Origin: Dyadobacter sp. NIV53
GTDB lineage: Bacteria; Bacteroidota; Bacteroidia; Cytophagales; Spirosomataceae
Direction: 5' to 3'
DNA length: 64,000 bases
Assembly: GCF_019711195.1 (NCBI RefSeq)
Contig: NZ_CP081299.1
Span: forward strand, 682,001-746,000
Position numbers and translations under genes: made by a program. This document shows positions 8,957 to 18,500 of the stretch, in pieces; the first letter of the stretch is position 1; the number at the start of each line of letters is the position of its first letter. Below the pieces are notes generated by a model. The model worked only from the letters and a program-made list of their open reading frames with translations. It did not search any database and had not been told where the DNA came from.

Positions 8957-8988
8957 AATTGATAATTGATAATTGATAATTGATAATT
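8957..8988. repeat. 7-bp microsatellite (AATTGAT)n
   Basis: About four and a half perfect tandem copies of AATTGAT lie between the two copies of the dispersed element. Such a tract could vary in length by slippage. Confidence 0.85.
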
Positions 8989-8991
8989 CAA

Positions 8992-9037
8992 CCGGGCGTT
9001 ACCCGGTGCTGAGGTATTAAAGTCTTTCAGACTTGCG
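8992..9037 (+). repeat. Dispersed two-hairpin repeat element, copy 2
   Basis: Exact copy of the 46-bp element at 8865-8910, in the same orientation, 127 bp away. It lies directly downstream of the nirB stop codon in transcription direction, so its RNA hairpins would be in the nirB 3' region. Confidence 0.88.
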
Positions 9038-9119
9038 CTGCGGGTGCAATACTTAACTGCTGTTATTTCTACTTTTAACTCTTCACGCTGAACTCTTAAC
9101 CGCTCGGCGGCCGCTCATT

Positions 9120-11636
9120 TCAAACCCATTCTTTAACCCTCTTCTGATCGCGCATGGGTTCGAATTGAATTGATGGATCTTTGACCGGAGCGTTTACGAA
9201 ATGAGAGAACCGTTTCCTTAATTCCGGGCTTTCAACCACTTCTTTCCATTCACATTTATATACATCAATCAGCGCCTGCATTTCATTTTCAAGCTCTCCT
9301 GCAATGCCCAGAACATCATCTACAACCACGGCTTTCAGGTAATTAATACCTCCTTCCATTTTGTTAAGCCAGGTTGCGGTTCTTGTCAGGGGATCAGCTG
9401 TTTTGATATAAAACATCAGAAACCGGTCAATTAACCTGATACAGGTTTCTTTATCCACATCAGTAGCAATGAGTTGTGCATGTTGTGGCTTGGAACCACC
9501 GTTACCGCATACGTACAAATTCCATCCTTTTTCGGTAGCTATAATGCCAAAATCCTTGCTTTGTGCCTCCGCACATTCCCTTACACATCCTGAAACCGCT
9601 GATTTTAATTTATGAGGTGAACGAAGTCCTTTGTAACGGTCTTCCACTTCAATGGCAAAACTTACAGAATCCTGTACGCCAAACCTGCACCAGGTTGACC
9701 CGACACAGCTTTTTACAGTCCGCAATGATTTTCCATACGCATGTCCGCTCTCAAATCCGGCGTTGATGAGCTGTTCCCAAATATCCGGGAGATCACCTAA
9801 ATGTGCCCCGAAAAGGTCAATCCGCTGACCACCCGTGATTTTAGTATATAGGCCATACTGTTGTGCGACCTGGCCAATTACGATGAGTTTCTCCGGTGTA
9901 ATTTCACCTCCCGGAATTCTTGGAACAACGGAATAAGTACCTCCTTTTTGAATATTGGCCAGGTAACGGTCATTAGAATCCTGTATCGGAGCGCGGTCTT
10001 TTTGCAATATATTTTCATTCCATAAACTAGCCAGGAGCGATGCAACAACTGGCTTGCAAACTTCACAGCCATCTCCATGACCAAAATGGTTTAATACACC
10101 ATTATAGGTTTTAAGGCCATTCATTTTTACGAGATCAAGCAGTTCCTGCCGCGAATAGTCGAAATGTTCACAAACAACGTTTCTGACATAAACACCTTTT
10201 TCCTTTAAAACTCCCTGGATAATGTCCTTCACCATAGGGACACAGCCACCGCAGCCTGTCCCGGCTTTACAGCATTTTTTGATAGCGTCGATCGTAGTAT
10301 GGCCATTTTCCCCGACTTCATGGCAAAGCATTCCTTTGGTAACAGCTTCACAGGAACAGATCAGCGCATCATCAGGAAAGCTCATCACTCCTGCACCTGC
10401 TTCATCGCCACCCCGCGATCCCAGGATCAGGTCTTCCGAATCGGGAGGGAGGATGGTTTTACTCTTGCAGGTCTGAAGGAGCATATTATACTGCTCTGCA
10501 TCACCGACCAGAATTCCACCCAACAATTCCTTACCATTTAGTGAGACATTGATACGCTTGTAAACTCCCTTTGCCTTGTTTTCATAGCGAATAGTTTTAC
10601 AGGCTGGCTCTTCTATAAAAGCATCTCCAAAACTTGCGACGTCGGTACCGATCAGTTTCAGCTTTGTCGACATATCAAAAGGCATAAATTCTTTTGTACC
10701 ACCTATGAGTTGAGTTGCAACCACTTCGGCCATTTCGTAACCTGGGGCGATCAGTCCGTATATCATATGATGTGCCAATGCACATTCTCCTATGGCAAAA
10801 ATATTCGGGTCTGAGGTGCGCAGGCAATTATCCACCACAATGCCACCTCTCGGATGCGTTTCCAGGCCGGCAATTTTTGCCAGTTCATCTCTTGGCCGTA
10901 TTCCGGCTGATATCACCAGCATATCAACTTCCAGAAAAGAATTATCAGCAAACTGCATTCCTTTAATATAATCGTCACCAATAATTTCCTGGGTACTCTT
11001 ATTAAGATGCACATTCAATCCCAACATTTCCAACTGGCTTTGCAGCATACGCGACCCGGCTTCATCAATTTGCCGGGGCATGAGCCTTTGGGCAAATTCA
11101 ACCACGTGTGCTTCTTCCAGACCCAGATCCAGTAATGCCTTTGCAGCTTCCAACCCAAGCAAACCGCCTCCTAATACTGCTCCTTTTTTTGCTTTCTTCG
11201 CGTAAGACTGAATAAGCTCCAGATCTTCAATCGTGCGGTACACAAACACACCATCCTTTTCAACGCCCGGTATGGAAGGTACAAATGCACCCGACCCCGT
11301 AGCCATAACCAGATAGTCATAATGCACTACATGTCCATGGTGAGACCTGACCAGTTTTTCGTCTCTGTCGATATCAACCACCGGATCTGATAAAAATAAC
11401 CGGATACCATTTTCAACGTACCATTCTGCCGGAGCCATTGTGAGATCATCCGCTGTTTTGCCAGCAAAGAATTCACTCAAATGCACCCTGTCATAGGCAG
11501 CACGTGGTTCTTCACCAAAGACTGTCAGTGTAAAAACCTGATCTTTTTTTTCTTTGGCCAGCAATTTTTCGCAGAATTTGTAGCCTACCATACCATTGCC
11601 TATAACTACAATATGGATAGTTGATTGTGCTTTCAT
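9120..11636 (-). CDS. nirB: NAD(P)H-dependent assimilatory nitrite reductase large subunit
   Basis: NirB of 838 aa, full length for the family. Order: N-terminal FAD/NAD(P) oxidoreductase (GNGMVG near residue 13; a second dinucleotide fold GGGLLGLEAAK near 158). A BFD-like [2Fe-2S] domain follows near 428-470 (CSCEA, then CCKAGTGCGGC) with a second GCEVCKP element near 530. The C-terminal half is the nitrite/sulfite reductase ferredoxin-like and catalytic part. Its siroheme/[4Fe-4S] cysteines are in CVGSTWCRFG and SGCVRECAEA, with YVCGNGG downstream. With NirD it reduces nitrite to ammonium. The siroheme comes from uroporphyrinogen III, whose methylase gene cobA is divergent. Confidence 0.96.
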   Translation of the reverse strand: MKAQSTIHIVVIGNGMVGYKFCEKLLAKEKKDQVFTLTVFGEEPRAAYDRVHLSEFFAGKTADDLTMAPAEWYVENGIRLFLSDPVVDIDRDEKLVRSHHGHVVHYDYLVMATGSGAFVPSIPGVEKDGVFVYRTIEDLELIQSYAKKAKKGAVLGGGLLGLEAAKALLDLGLEEAHVVEFAQRLMPRQIDEAGSRMLQSQLEMLGLNVHLNKSTQEIIGDDYIKGMQFADNSFLEVDMLVISAGIRPRDELAKIAGLETHPRGGIVVDNCLRTSDPNIFAIGECALAHHMIYGLIAPGYEMAEVVATQLIGGTKEFMPFDMSTKLKLIGTDVASFGDAFIEEPACKTIRYENKAKGVYKRINVSLNGKELLGGILVGDAEQYNMLLQTCKSKTILPPDSEDLILGSRGGDEAGAGVMSFPDDALICSCEAVTKGMLCHEVGENGHTTIDAIKKCCKAGTGCGGCVPMVKDIIQGVLKEKGVYVRNVVCEHFDYSRQELLDLVKMNGLKTYNGVLNHFGHGDGCEVCKPVVASLLASLWNENILQKDRAPIQDSNDRYLANIQKGGTYSVVPRIPGGEITPEKLIVIGQVAQQYGLYTKITGGQRIDLFGAHLGDLPDIWEQLINAGFESGHAYGKSLRTVKSCVGSTWCRFGVQDSVSFAIEVEDRYKGLRSPHKLKSAVSGCVRECAEAQSKDFGIIATEKGWNLYVCGNGGSKPQHAQLIATDVDKETCIRLIDRFLMFYIKTADPLTRTATWLNKMEGGINYLKAVVVDDVLGIAGELENEMQALIDVYKCEWKEVVESPELRKRFSHFVNAPVKDPSIQFEPMRDQKRVKEWV

Positions 11637-11914
11637 AGTTAATATTGACTATTAGTTTATAATAACATTGTTTTTATATTGTAATATTCTAATAATTAAC
11701 ATCTATACGATCAAATATTACATGTCAAAATTATATTGCGTTTTTAGCATTTCCTAATTTTTTATTCTTCATTTGGATAAATTTTAAACATATATTTTGG
11801 AAAATGTATTGTTTTTAAAAATTTAGCCTTTAATTTTGACCCAACAATTACATATAGTTACATTTTACTATATATAGCACATTTCCAATATTCACCTTGA
11901 ATAGTATATAAAAG
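11637..11914. other. Divergent nirB/cobA regulatory region
   Basis: Very AT-rich 278-bp region between the two arms of the nitrate island. It must hold the promoters of both transcription units and is the most likely target of the NarL-like regulator. I could not pick out a convincing operator or a clean -33/-7 promoter by eye. Confidence 0.5.
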
Positions 11915-12676
11915 ATGGAAGCGAAATTAACTCTTGTAGGAGCTGGCCCGGGAAACGGAGATCTTATCACATTGAAAGGTGTAAGGGCATTAAAAACTGC
12001 GGATGTAGTATTGTATGACGAACTGGCTAATGCGGAATTACTGGATTTTGCACCGGAACATTCACTTAAAATGTATGTTGGTAAAAAAGCAGGAAATGCA
12101 TCTTTTTCACAAAATGAAATAAACGGCCTGATCGTAAGGCTTGCCAAAAAGCGAGGGCATGTTGTAAGATTGAAAGGCGGTGATTCATTTGTATTTGGCC
12201 GCGGACATGAAGAAATGGAATATGCGCGTGACCATGATATTCAGGTTGAGGTAATTCCTGGTGTTTCCAGCTGTATTGCCGTTCCGGCATCTATGGAAAT
12301 ACCGGTTACAAGGCGTGGAGTAAGTGAAAGTTTCTGGGTAATTACAGGCACAACGCAAAATGGTGAATTATCCGAAGATCTCAGGCTGGCCGCACAGTCA
12401 AAAGCAACTGTGGTCGTATTAATGGGAATGAGCAAACTTACAGAAATATGTGAGCTCTATAAACACTTTGGCCGTGGCCACCTGCCTGTGGCGGTAATTC
12501 AGAACGGTACGCGTCCGGATGAAAAAAGTGTTATGGGCCAGGTTTGGGAAATGCCGCATCTGGTGCGCGAAAATAATATCGGTACACCGGCCATTATAGT
12601 GCTGGGAGAAGTGGTCGGTTTACACCCGGCTTACACAATGGAATATTTAAACAGTATGCACACTATGGTTTCTTAA
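11915..12676 (+). CDS. cobA: Uroporphyrinogen-III C-methyltransferase (SUMT)
   Basis: Single-domain SUMT of 253 aa that methylates uroporphyrinogen III at C-2 and C-7 using SAM to give precorrin-2, the first step to siroheme. The family signatures are present: VGAGPGNGDLITLKG at residues 8-22, VLYDELAN near 36, and RLKGGDSFVFGRG and PGVSS with the PVTRRG loop. There is no CysG-type dehydrogenase/ferrochelatase extension, so those steps must be encoded elsewhere. It opens the plus-strand arm of the nitrate island and supplies the NirB cofactor. Confidence 0.95.
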   Translation: MEAKLTLVGAGPGNGDLITLKGVRALKTADVVLYDELANAELLDFAPEHSLKMYVGKKAGNASFSQNEINGLIVRLAKKRGHVVRLKGGDSFVFGRGHEEMEYARDHDIQVEVIPGVSSCIAVPASMEIPVTRRGVSESFWVITGTTQNGELSEDLRLAAQSKATVVVLMGMSKLTEICELYKHFGRGHLPVAVIQNGTRPDEKSVMGQVWEMPHLVRENNIGTPAIIVLGEVVGLHPAYTMEYLNSMHTMVS

Positions 12677-12713
12677 TCTTACTCACTCCTATTTCATTTT
12701 AAACTTTACTTAA

Positions 12714-14072
12714 ATGAAAACGAAAATTTACCATTTTGTACTATGCGTGCTGATGGCATGCTGGCTGAATCCGGCCGAAGTAAATGCGCAGATCAGTGTG
12801 TCAGGCCAGCTGCGTACCAGAACAGAACTGCTTCACGGTCAAGGAACACCCTTGTCGAAAGGTGATGATGCTGCATTCTTCACCTCACAAAGAACGCGTC
12901 TAAATGTAGGTTACAAAGGTTACCGGACACAATTTTACGTTTCAGCACAGGACGTTCGCGTTTGGGGACAGGATGCTTCCACCAACAACCGGCTGACTAA
13001 CTCTTCTTTAAATGGTTTTATGCTGCATGAGGCTTGGGGCGAAATAAGTTTGCTTGACACGAATAAAACAAAAGGAGGAAAAGAGTTTTTATTAAAAATC
13101 GGAAGGCAGGAATTACTCTACGACGACAGCCGCCTGCTCGGAAACCTGGACTGGCTGCAACAGGCCAGACGCCATGACGCCGTTTTACTTAAATATAGTA
13201 ACAACGGATTCAGTGCACATATAGGCGCTGCGTATAATCAAAACCGTGAGCTTAAAACTGGTACTTCATATGACGGAGTACCCAATGGATACGCAGCCGG
13301 AACGAACGGGATTGGCACCATGTATAAATCTATGCAGTTTGTTTATTTTGGAAAAAAGCTGAAACAGGGAAACGCTTCATTTTTAATTTTAAAGGATGAT
13401 TTCCAAAAATACACATTATCTGAAACGGCTGTAAAAACTTGGAATAAAGGCACATGGAACCGGGTAACATTTGGCCCGTATCTCAATACCAAACTGGGAA
13501 ATAGCTGGAATCTGAACGCCAGTGCCTATTATCAGACCGGAAAAGATAAAGATGGATTAAACCTGAATGCTTATATGTATTCTGTAAAAGGACTTTTTAG
13601 TATCAATAAAAACATTTCAGTTGGCCCTGGTTATGATTATACATCAGGTACAACAACGGGATCAAAAGCCAACCATTCATTTGATCCGCTGTATGGGACA
13701 CCACACAAATTCTGGGGGCAAATGGACTATTTCTATGCAGCCAACGGTTTTGGGAAAGGAGGACTTTCAGATTTTTATATTCACTCCAATCTAAAGGCAA
13801 ATGAAAAATTATCCGTTCAGGCTGATCTGCACCAGTTTTCGAGCGCATCAAAAATCATCAATACCAACGACAAAAAAATATCCGGAAACTTCGGTAATGA
13901 ACTGGATATCATTGCGACTTACAACCTGACAAAAATTATCAGTTTTCAGGGTGGTTACTGTACTTTCCTGCCAACAAAAAGCCTTGCACAAGTTAAAGGC
14001 GTTCAAAATCCTCAGAAAATGGCAAACTGGGCTTATCTGATTATTAGTATCAAACCGGATTTTTTGAAATAG
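12714..14072 (+). CDS. Outer-membrane porin-like beta-barrel (alginate-export-like)
   Basis: Secreted 452-aa protein with a signal peptide ending near residue 25 (cleavage after VNAQ-type sequence). The mature part is made of alternating aromatic/polar beta strands typical of a Gram-negative barrel, with R-T-R-T-E near the start and RLNVGYKGYRTQFYVSAQDVRVWG, as in the alginate-export family of porins. These proteins often accompany nitrate genes in Bacteroidota. A role in letting nitrate or nitrite across the outer membrane is inferred from its place between cobA and the permease. The family name does not mean that it exports alginate. Confidence 0.82.
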   Translation: MKTKIYHFVLCVLMACWLNPAEVNAQISVSGQLRTRTELLHGQGTPLSKGDDAAFFTSQRTRLNVGYKGYRTQFYVSAQDVRVWGQDASTNNRLTNSSLNGFMLHEAWGEISLLDTNKTKGGKEFLLKIGRQELLYDDSRLLGNLDWLQQARRHDAVLLKYSNNGFSAHIGAAYNQNRELKTGTSYDGVPNGYAAGTNGIGTMYKSMQFVYFGKKLKQGNASFLILKDDFQKYTLSETAVKTWNKGTWNRVTFGPYLNTKLGNSWNLNASAYYQTGKDKDGLNLNAYMYSVKGLFSINKNISVGPGYDYTSGTTTGSKANHSFDPLYGTPHKFWGQMDYFYAANGFGKGGLSDFYIHSNLKANEKLSVQADLHQFSSASKIINTNDKKISGNFGNELDIIATYNLTKIISFQGGYCTFLPTKSLAQVKGVQNPQKMANWAYLIISIKPDFLK

Positions 14073-14189
14073 CTGATAGCTATTTACTGAAAGCAGCTAG
14101 TCGATAGCTATTTGCAGTTAGTTGTCATCTGCGGGTTTTTACTCTGTTTAATTATTTTAATTTTCACTCATATTTACATTTTACTGATT

Positions 14190-15500
14190 ATGGAAACTAC
14201 GAATAAACCTCTTGAAAAGTTAAATATTTTTAGTTTTAAAGGCATTCAGATGCAAACTTTCCACCTTACGTGGATGGCCTTTTTCCTATGCTTTTTCGGC
14301 TGGTTTGGCCTTGCTCCGCTGATGACTATTGTAAAAACGGATCTTGGCTTAACCAAAGGGCAAATCGGCAACATCATCATTGCATCCGTTGCCGCAACCG
14401 TGGTGGCAAGAATTGCAATCGGTAAACTTTGCGATTCTTGGGGGCCACGCAAAACGTATTCGGCACTTATGGCTATCTGCTCCATACCGGTTATGACAGT
14501 CGGCCTGGTTCATACTTATGAAGGTTTTTTATTATTCCGACTCGCTATCGGCGTGATTGGTGCATCATTTGTTATTACGCAATATCACACTTCAGTCATG
14601 TTTGACAAGAAAATCGTGGGTACTGCCAATGCGGTTGCCGGAGGGTGGGGAAATTTGGGCGGCGGCGTTACCAATATGGTCATGCCTCTGATTTTTGCAG
14701 GATTTATTGGGGCCGGATATTTACCGGAATCTGCATGGAGACTGGCAATGATCGTTCCGGGTGTGATGCTTCTGGCCTTCTCTTTTTTATACTATCGTTT
14801 TACAAAAGATACGCCTGCCGGCAATTTTGAAGATATTCTATTAACCAATACCAAAGCTGTAAAGACAAAAGGTTCACTTGCTATTGCAGCGAAAGATCCG
14901 CGTACATGGGCTTTGTTCCTGGCTTATGGTGCCTGTTTCGGTATTGAAATCACTTTTGACAATATCGCTGCACTGTACTTTTTTGAAAATTTCAATACCA
15001 CATTGGCTGTTGCAGGTATCCTGGCAGGAACTTTTGGTTTTATGAATCTATTTGCAAGAGCTGTTGGCGGTATTATAGCAGATAAAGTAGGAAACAAATA
15101 TGGCATGATAGGAAAAGGTAAACTACTGGCTTTGTTGCTTGCTCTGGAAGGAACGGGCATTGCCATTTTTGCGCAAAGCGGCAGTATTGTGGTAGCCGTT
15201 ATTACCATGCTTGCTTTTGCCATGTTCCTTAAAATGGCAAACGGCGTTACCTATGCTATCGTACCATTTGTAAACCAGAAAGCAATCGGTTCTGTAAGCG
15301 GGATCGTTGGAGCAGGTGGCAATGTAGGTGCTGTACTGGCTGGTTTCCTGTTCAAATCCAGTGAAATCACTTACTCACAAGCATTTGTTTACATTGGTGT
15401 GGCTATTGCCTGTGTTGCCGCAATTGTCGCATTGGTCAATTTTGATAAAACAAGTGAAGTAATAACGGAGGTAAATCCACTGGAAGCGATAGAAGCTTAA
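14190..15500 (+). CDS. narK: Nitrate/nitrite MFS permease (NarK/NasA family)
   Basis: Major facilitator transporter with about 12 membrane segments, 436 aa from the ATG at 14190. The frame is open to 14112, but the extra N-terminal residues are AT-derived and hydrophobic, and the alignment-typical start is METTNKP shortly before TM1 (HLTWMAFFLCFFGWFGLAPLM). Nitrate signatures are visible: the G-rich helix NAVAGGWGNLGGGVTNMVMP near residue 145, and its counterpart SVSGIVGAGGNVGAVLAG in the second half. The conserved arginines in RIAIGKLCDSWGPRK also fit. It sits between the porin and nitrate reductase genes, so uptake for assimilation is likely. Confidence 0.93.
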   Translation: METTNKPLEKLNIFSFKGIQMQTFHLTWMAFFLCFFGWFGLAPLMTIVKTDLGLTKGQIGNIIIASVAATVVARIAIGKLCDSWGPRKTYSALMAICSIPVMTVGLVHTYEGFLLFRLAIGVIGASFVITQYHTSVMFDKKIVGTANAVAGGWGNLGGGVTNMVMPLIFAGFIGAGYLPESAWRLAMIVPGVMLLAFSFLYYRFTKDTPAGNFEDILLTNTKAVKTKGSLAIAAKDPRTWALFLAYGACFGIEITFDNIAALYFFENFNTTLAVAGILAGTFGFMNLFARAVGGIIADKVGNKYGMIGKGKLLALLLALEGTGIAIFAQSGSIVVAVITMLAFAMFLKMANGVTYAIVPFVNQKAIGSVSGIVGAGGNVGAVLAGFLFKSSEITYSQAFVYIGVAIACVAAIVALVNFDKTSEVITEVNPLEAIEA

Positions 15501-15580
15501 TGGCTGACAATCAATCTAAAACTTAACTTTTATTTCTTCTGATAGCAAAAGGTAACCCAAACAGATATTATTCAACGACT

Positions 15581-18500
15581 ATGAAAACAACCGTCAACAC
15601 ATACAAATCGACCTGCTGCTATTGCGGTGTGGGTTGCGGGGTCGTTGTTCATAAACAAAGCAATGACCGGCTTACTCTGGAAGGTGATATATCGCATCCG
15701 TCGAGCAAAGGCATGTTGTGTTCAAAAGGCATGAATCTGCATTACACCGTAATGGATCAGTCGGATAGGTTACTCTTCCCACAAATGCGGATGAATCGTT
15801 CGATGCCTTTACAAAGAGCAACCTGGGACGAGGCACTGGAAAGAACAGCAGCGGTTTTCAAGGCACTAATAAAAAAATTCGGACCGGATTCCGTTGCATT
15901 TTATGTATCCGGACAATGTCTTACCGAAGAATATTATCTGGTCAATAAATTAATTAAAGGCTTCATTGGGTCTAATAATATTGACACCAACTCCAGACTC
16001 TGCATGAGTTCTGCTGTGGTCGGCTACAAACTTGCTTTGGGTGAAGACAGCGTTCCGGTTTGTTACGACGATATCGAAGAAGCAGATGTGTTTTTTGTAA
16101 CCGGTGCAAATCCTGCGTGGTGCCATCCTATTTTATGGAGACGGATCGAAGCACATAAAACCGCAAATCCGCACGTAAAGATCATTTGTGTGGATCCGCG
16201 TCGGACTGATACGGCACGTTCAGCTGACTTGCATCTGGCTATAAATCCTGGTACGGATATCGTTTTGAACAATGCAATCGGCCGGGTTCTGATTGAAGAA
16301 AATTATGTCAATGAGGAATTCATAAACAATCATACTGACGGATTCGAAGCCTTTCAAATTAAAGTTTTTGAGCGTACTATTTCGGAATCTGCGGAAATTT
16401 GTGGAATTAACAAGAAGGATATTTATCTGGCAGCCAAATGGATTGGACAATCAAAAGGCTTTTTATCGCTCTGGACTATGGGGCTCAACCAGTCTGCGAT
16501 TGGAGTGAATAAAAATCTTTCGCTGATTAACCTTCACCTGATAACCGGCAGGATTGGCACACCTGGCAACGGACCGTTTTCCCTGACCGGACAACCGAAT
16601 GCCATGGGAGGACGCGAAACGGGTGGATTGGCAAACATTTTACCTGCTCACCGGGATGTCACCAATGCAGTTCACCGGGGAGAAATGGAAACATTTTGGA
16701 ACAGTCCGGTTAAAATTGCACATAAACCCGGATTTACGGCAACTGAAATGTTTGATGCATTGGCGGATGAAAAATTAAAAGCGATATGGATCATTAATAC
16801 TAATCCGCTGGTAAGTATGCCGGATTTGAACGCTACTGAAAAAGCCTTAAAAAATGCACGTTTTGTTGTGGTGCAGGATATTTCCAATCGGGCAGATACG
16901 GTTGCATTTGCAGATGTAGTGCTGCCAGCTGCAGCGTGGCTGGAAAAAGAAGGCACCATGACCAATGCTGAACGCAGAATTACCCATTTGCCAAAAGTTG
17001 TTGACGCACCGGGAGACGCCTTACCCGACTCTGAAATTATCTGGCGATTTGCTGAAAAAATGGGGTTTGGCAATGCATTTAATTATAAAAACGTGTCCGA
17101 AGTTTATGATGAATACACAAAAATTACCGCAGGAACCAGCATTGATATAACAGGTGTCAATTACGAATTATTAAAAAAAGATCGTAGTATCCAATGGCCC
17201 TATTTTAAAAGGGAAAAGGAGAAATGGGAAAAAGGAGGAAAGGAGGAATGGGGAAATGGAGAAAAGGAGGAATGGGAAAAGGGAGGAAAGGAGGAATTGG
17301 AAAAAGGGAAGACGGAGTACGAACCAGAAAACCCCTTCAACAATAGTCTGAAAGACTCCAATACCTCAGCCCGGGGCATCGCCCTGCGGAACAACGGCAA
17401 CGAAAACGAAAACGAAAAAACAGAACAAAAACCAGAAAACTCCCGCAACAATAGTCTGAAAGACTCCCATACCTCAGCCCAGGGGATCGCCCTGCGGAAC
17501 AACAATAACGACAACGAAAAAACAGAACAAAAACCAGAAAATCCCCTCAACAATAGTCTGAAAGACTCCCATACCTCAGCCCAGGGCACCGCCCTGCGGA
17601 ACTACGACAACGACAACGAAAATGAAAACAACATCATTGAAACCAAAAACCACAACAACGACACCAACAAAGGAACCAAACGATTATTCACCGACCACCA
17701 GTTCTACACACCAAACAAACGCGCCCAGATTTTTGCGGTAAACGACGAAAATACATCAGAGCCAACCGATGAAGATTTTCCATTAGTCCTAACCACCGGA
17801 AGAATTCGTGACCAGTGGCACACGATGACTAAAACAGGGCGGGTTTCAAAATTAAACCAGCATATCCCCCAGCCTTTTTTACAGATCCATCCTGATGATG
17901 CCAAGGAAAGAAAAATAACGGAAGGACAGCTTGTACTGGTTACGGGGCGCCGTGGTGAAGTTCGCGTGAAGGCACAGATAACAGAAGATGTCAAATCAGG
18001 ATTGTGTTTTTTACCAATGCATTGGGGTAAAATGCTTGGAAGCAGTCTGAACAGGGCCAATAACCTGACCAGTCCGCTGGTTGATCCAAGATCTAAGGAG
18101 CCTGATTTTAAATTTTCTGCGGTCGAAGTAACAGTTTACAAAAAACCTATTGAAAAAATAATTGTTGTTGGAGCGGGTTCTGCTGGTTTGGGCTTCATTA
18201 ATACCTATCGTACGCTGAATCAGGAAGATGAAATTCATGTTTTTTCAAAGGAAATATTTCCGTTTTATAACCGTGTTCTCCTGCCCGATTATATTAGCGG
18301 GACACAAACCTGGGAACAGCTTGTAAAACTGCGCGAAGATCAGTTCAAGGAAAACAGTATTATTGTACATAAAGGAATTGGCATCGTTCATATTGACAGA
18401 AAAAACAAAATTGTCGTTGACAGCAATGGACAGGAACATGGCTACGACAAACTAATCCTGGGTATGGGAAGCAGGGCATTTATGCCAAAAGGAGTTCCTG

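Noticed and set aside
17200..17589. 129-codon minus-strand frame with repeats, antisense to nasA
   Set aside because: It arises from the repeated DNA on the opposite strand; no independent features.
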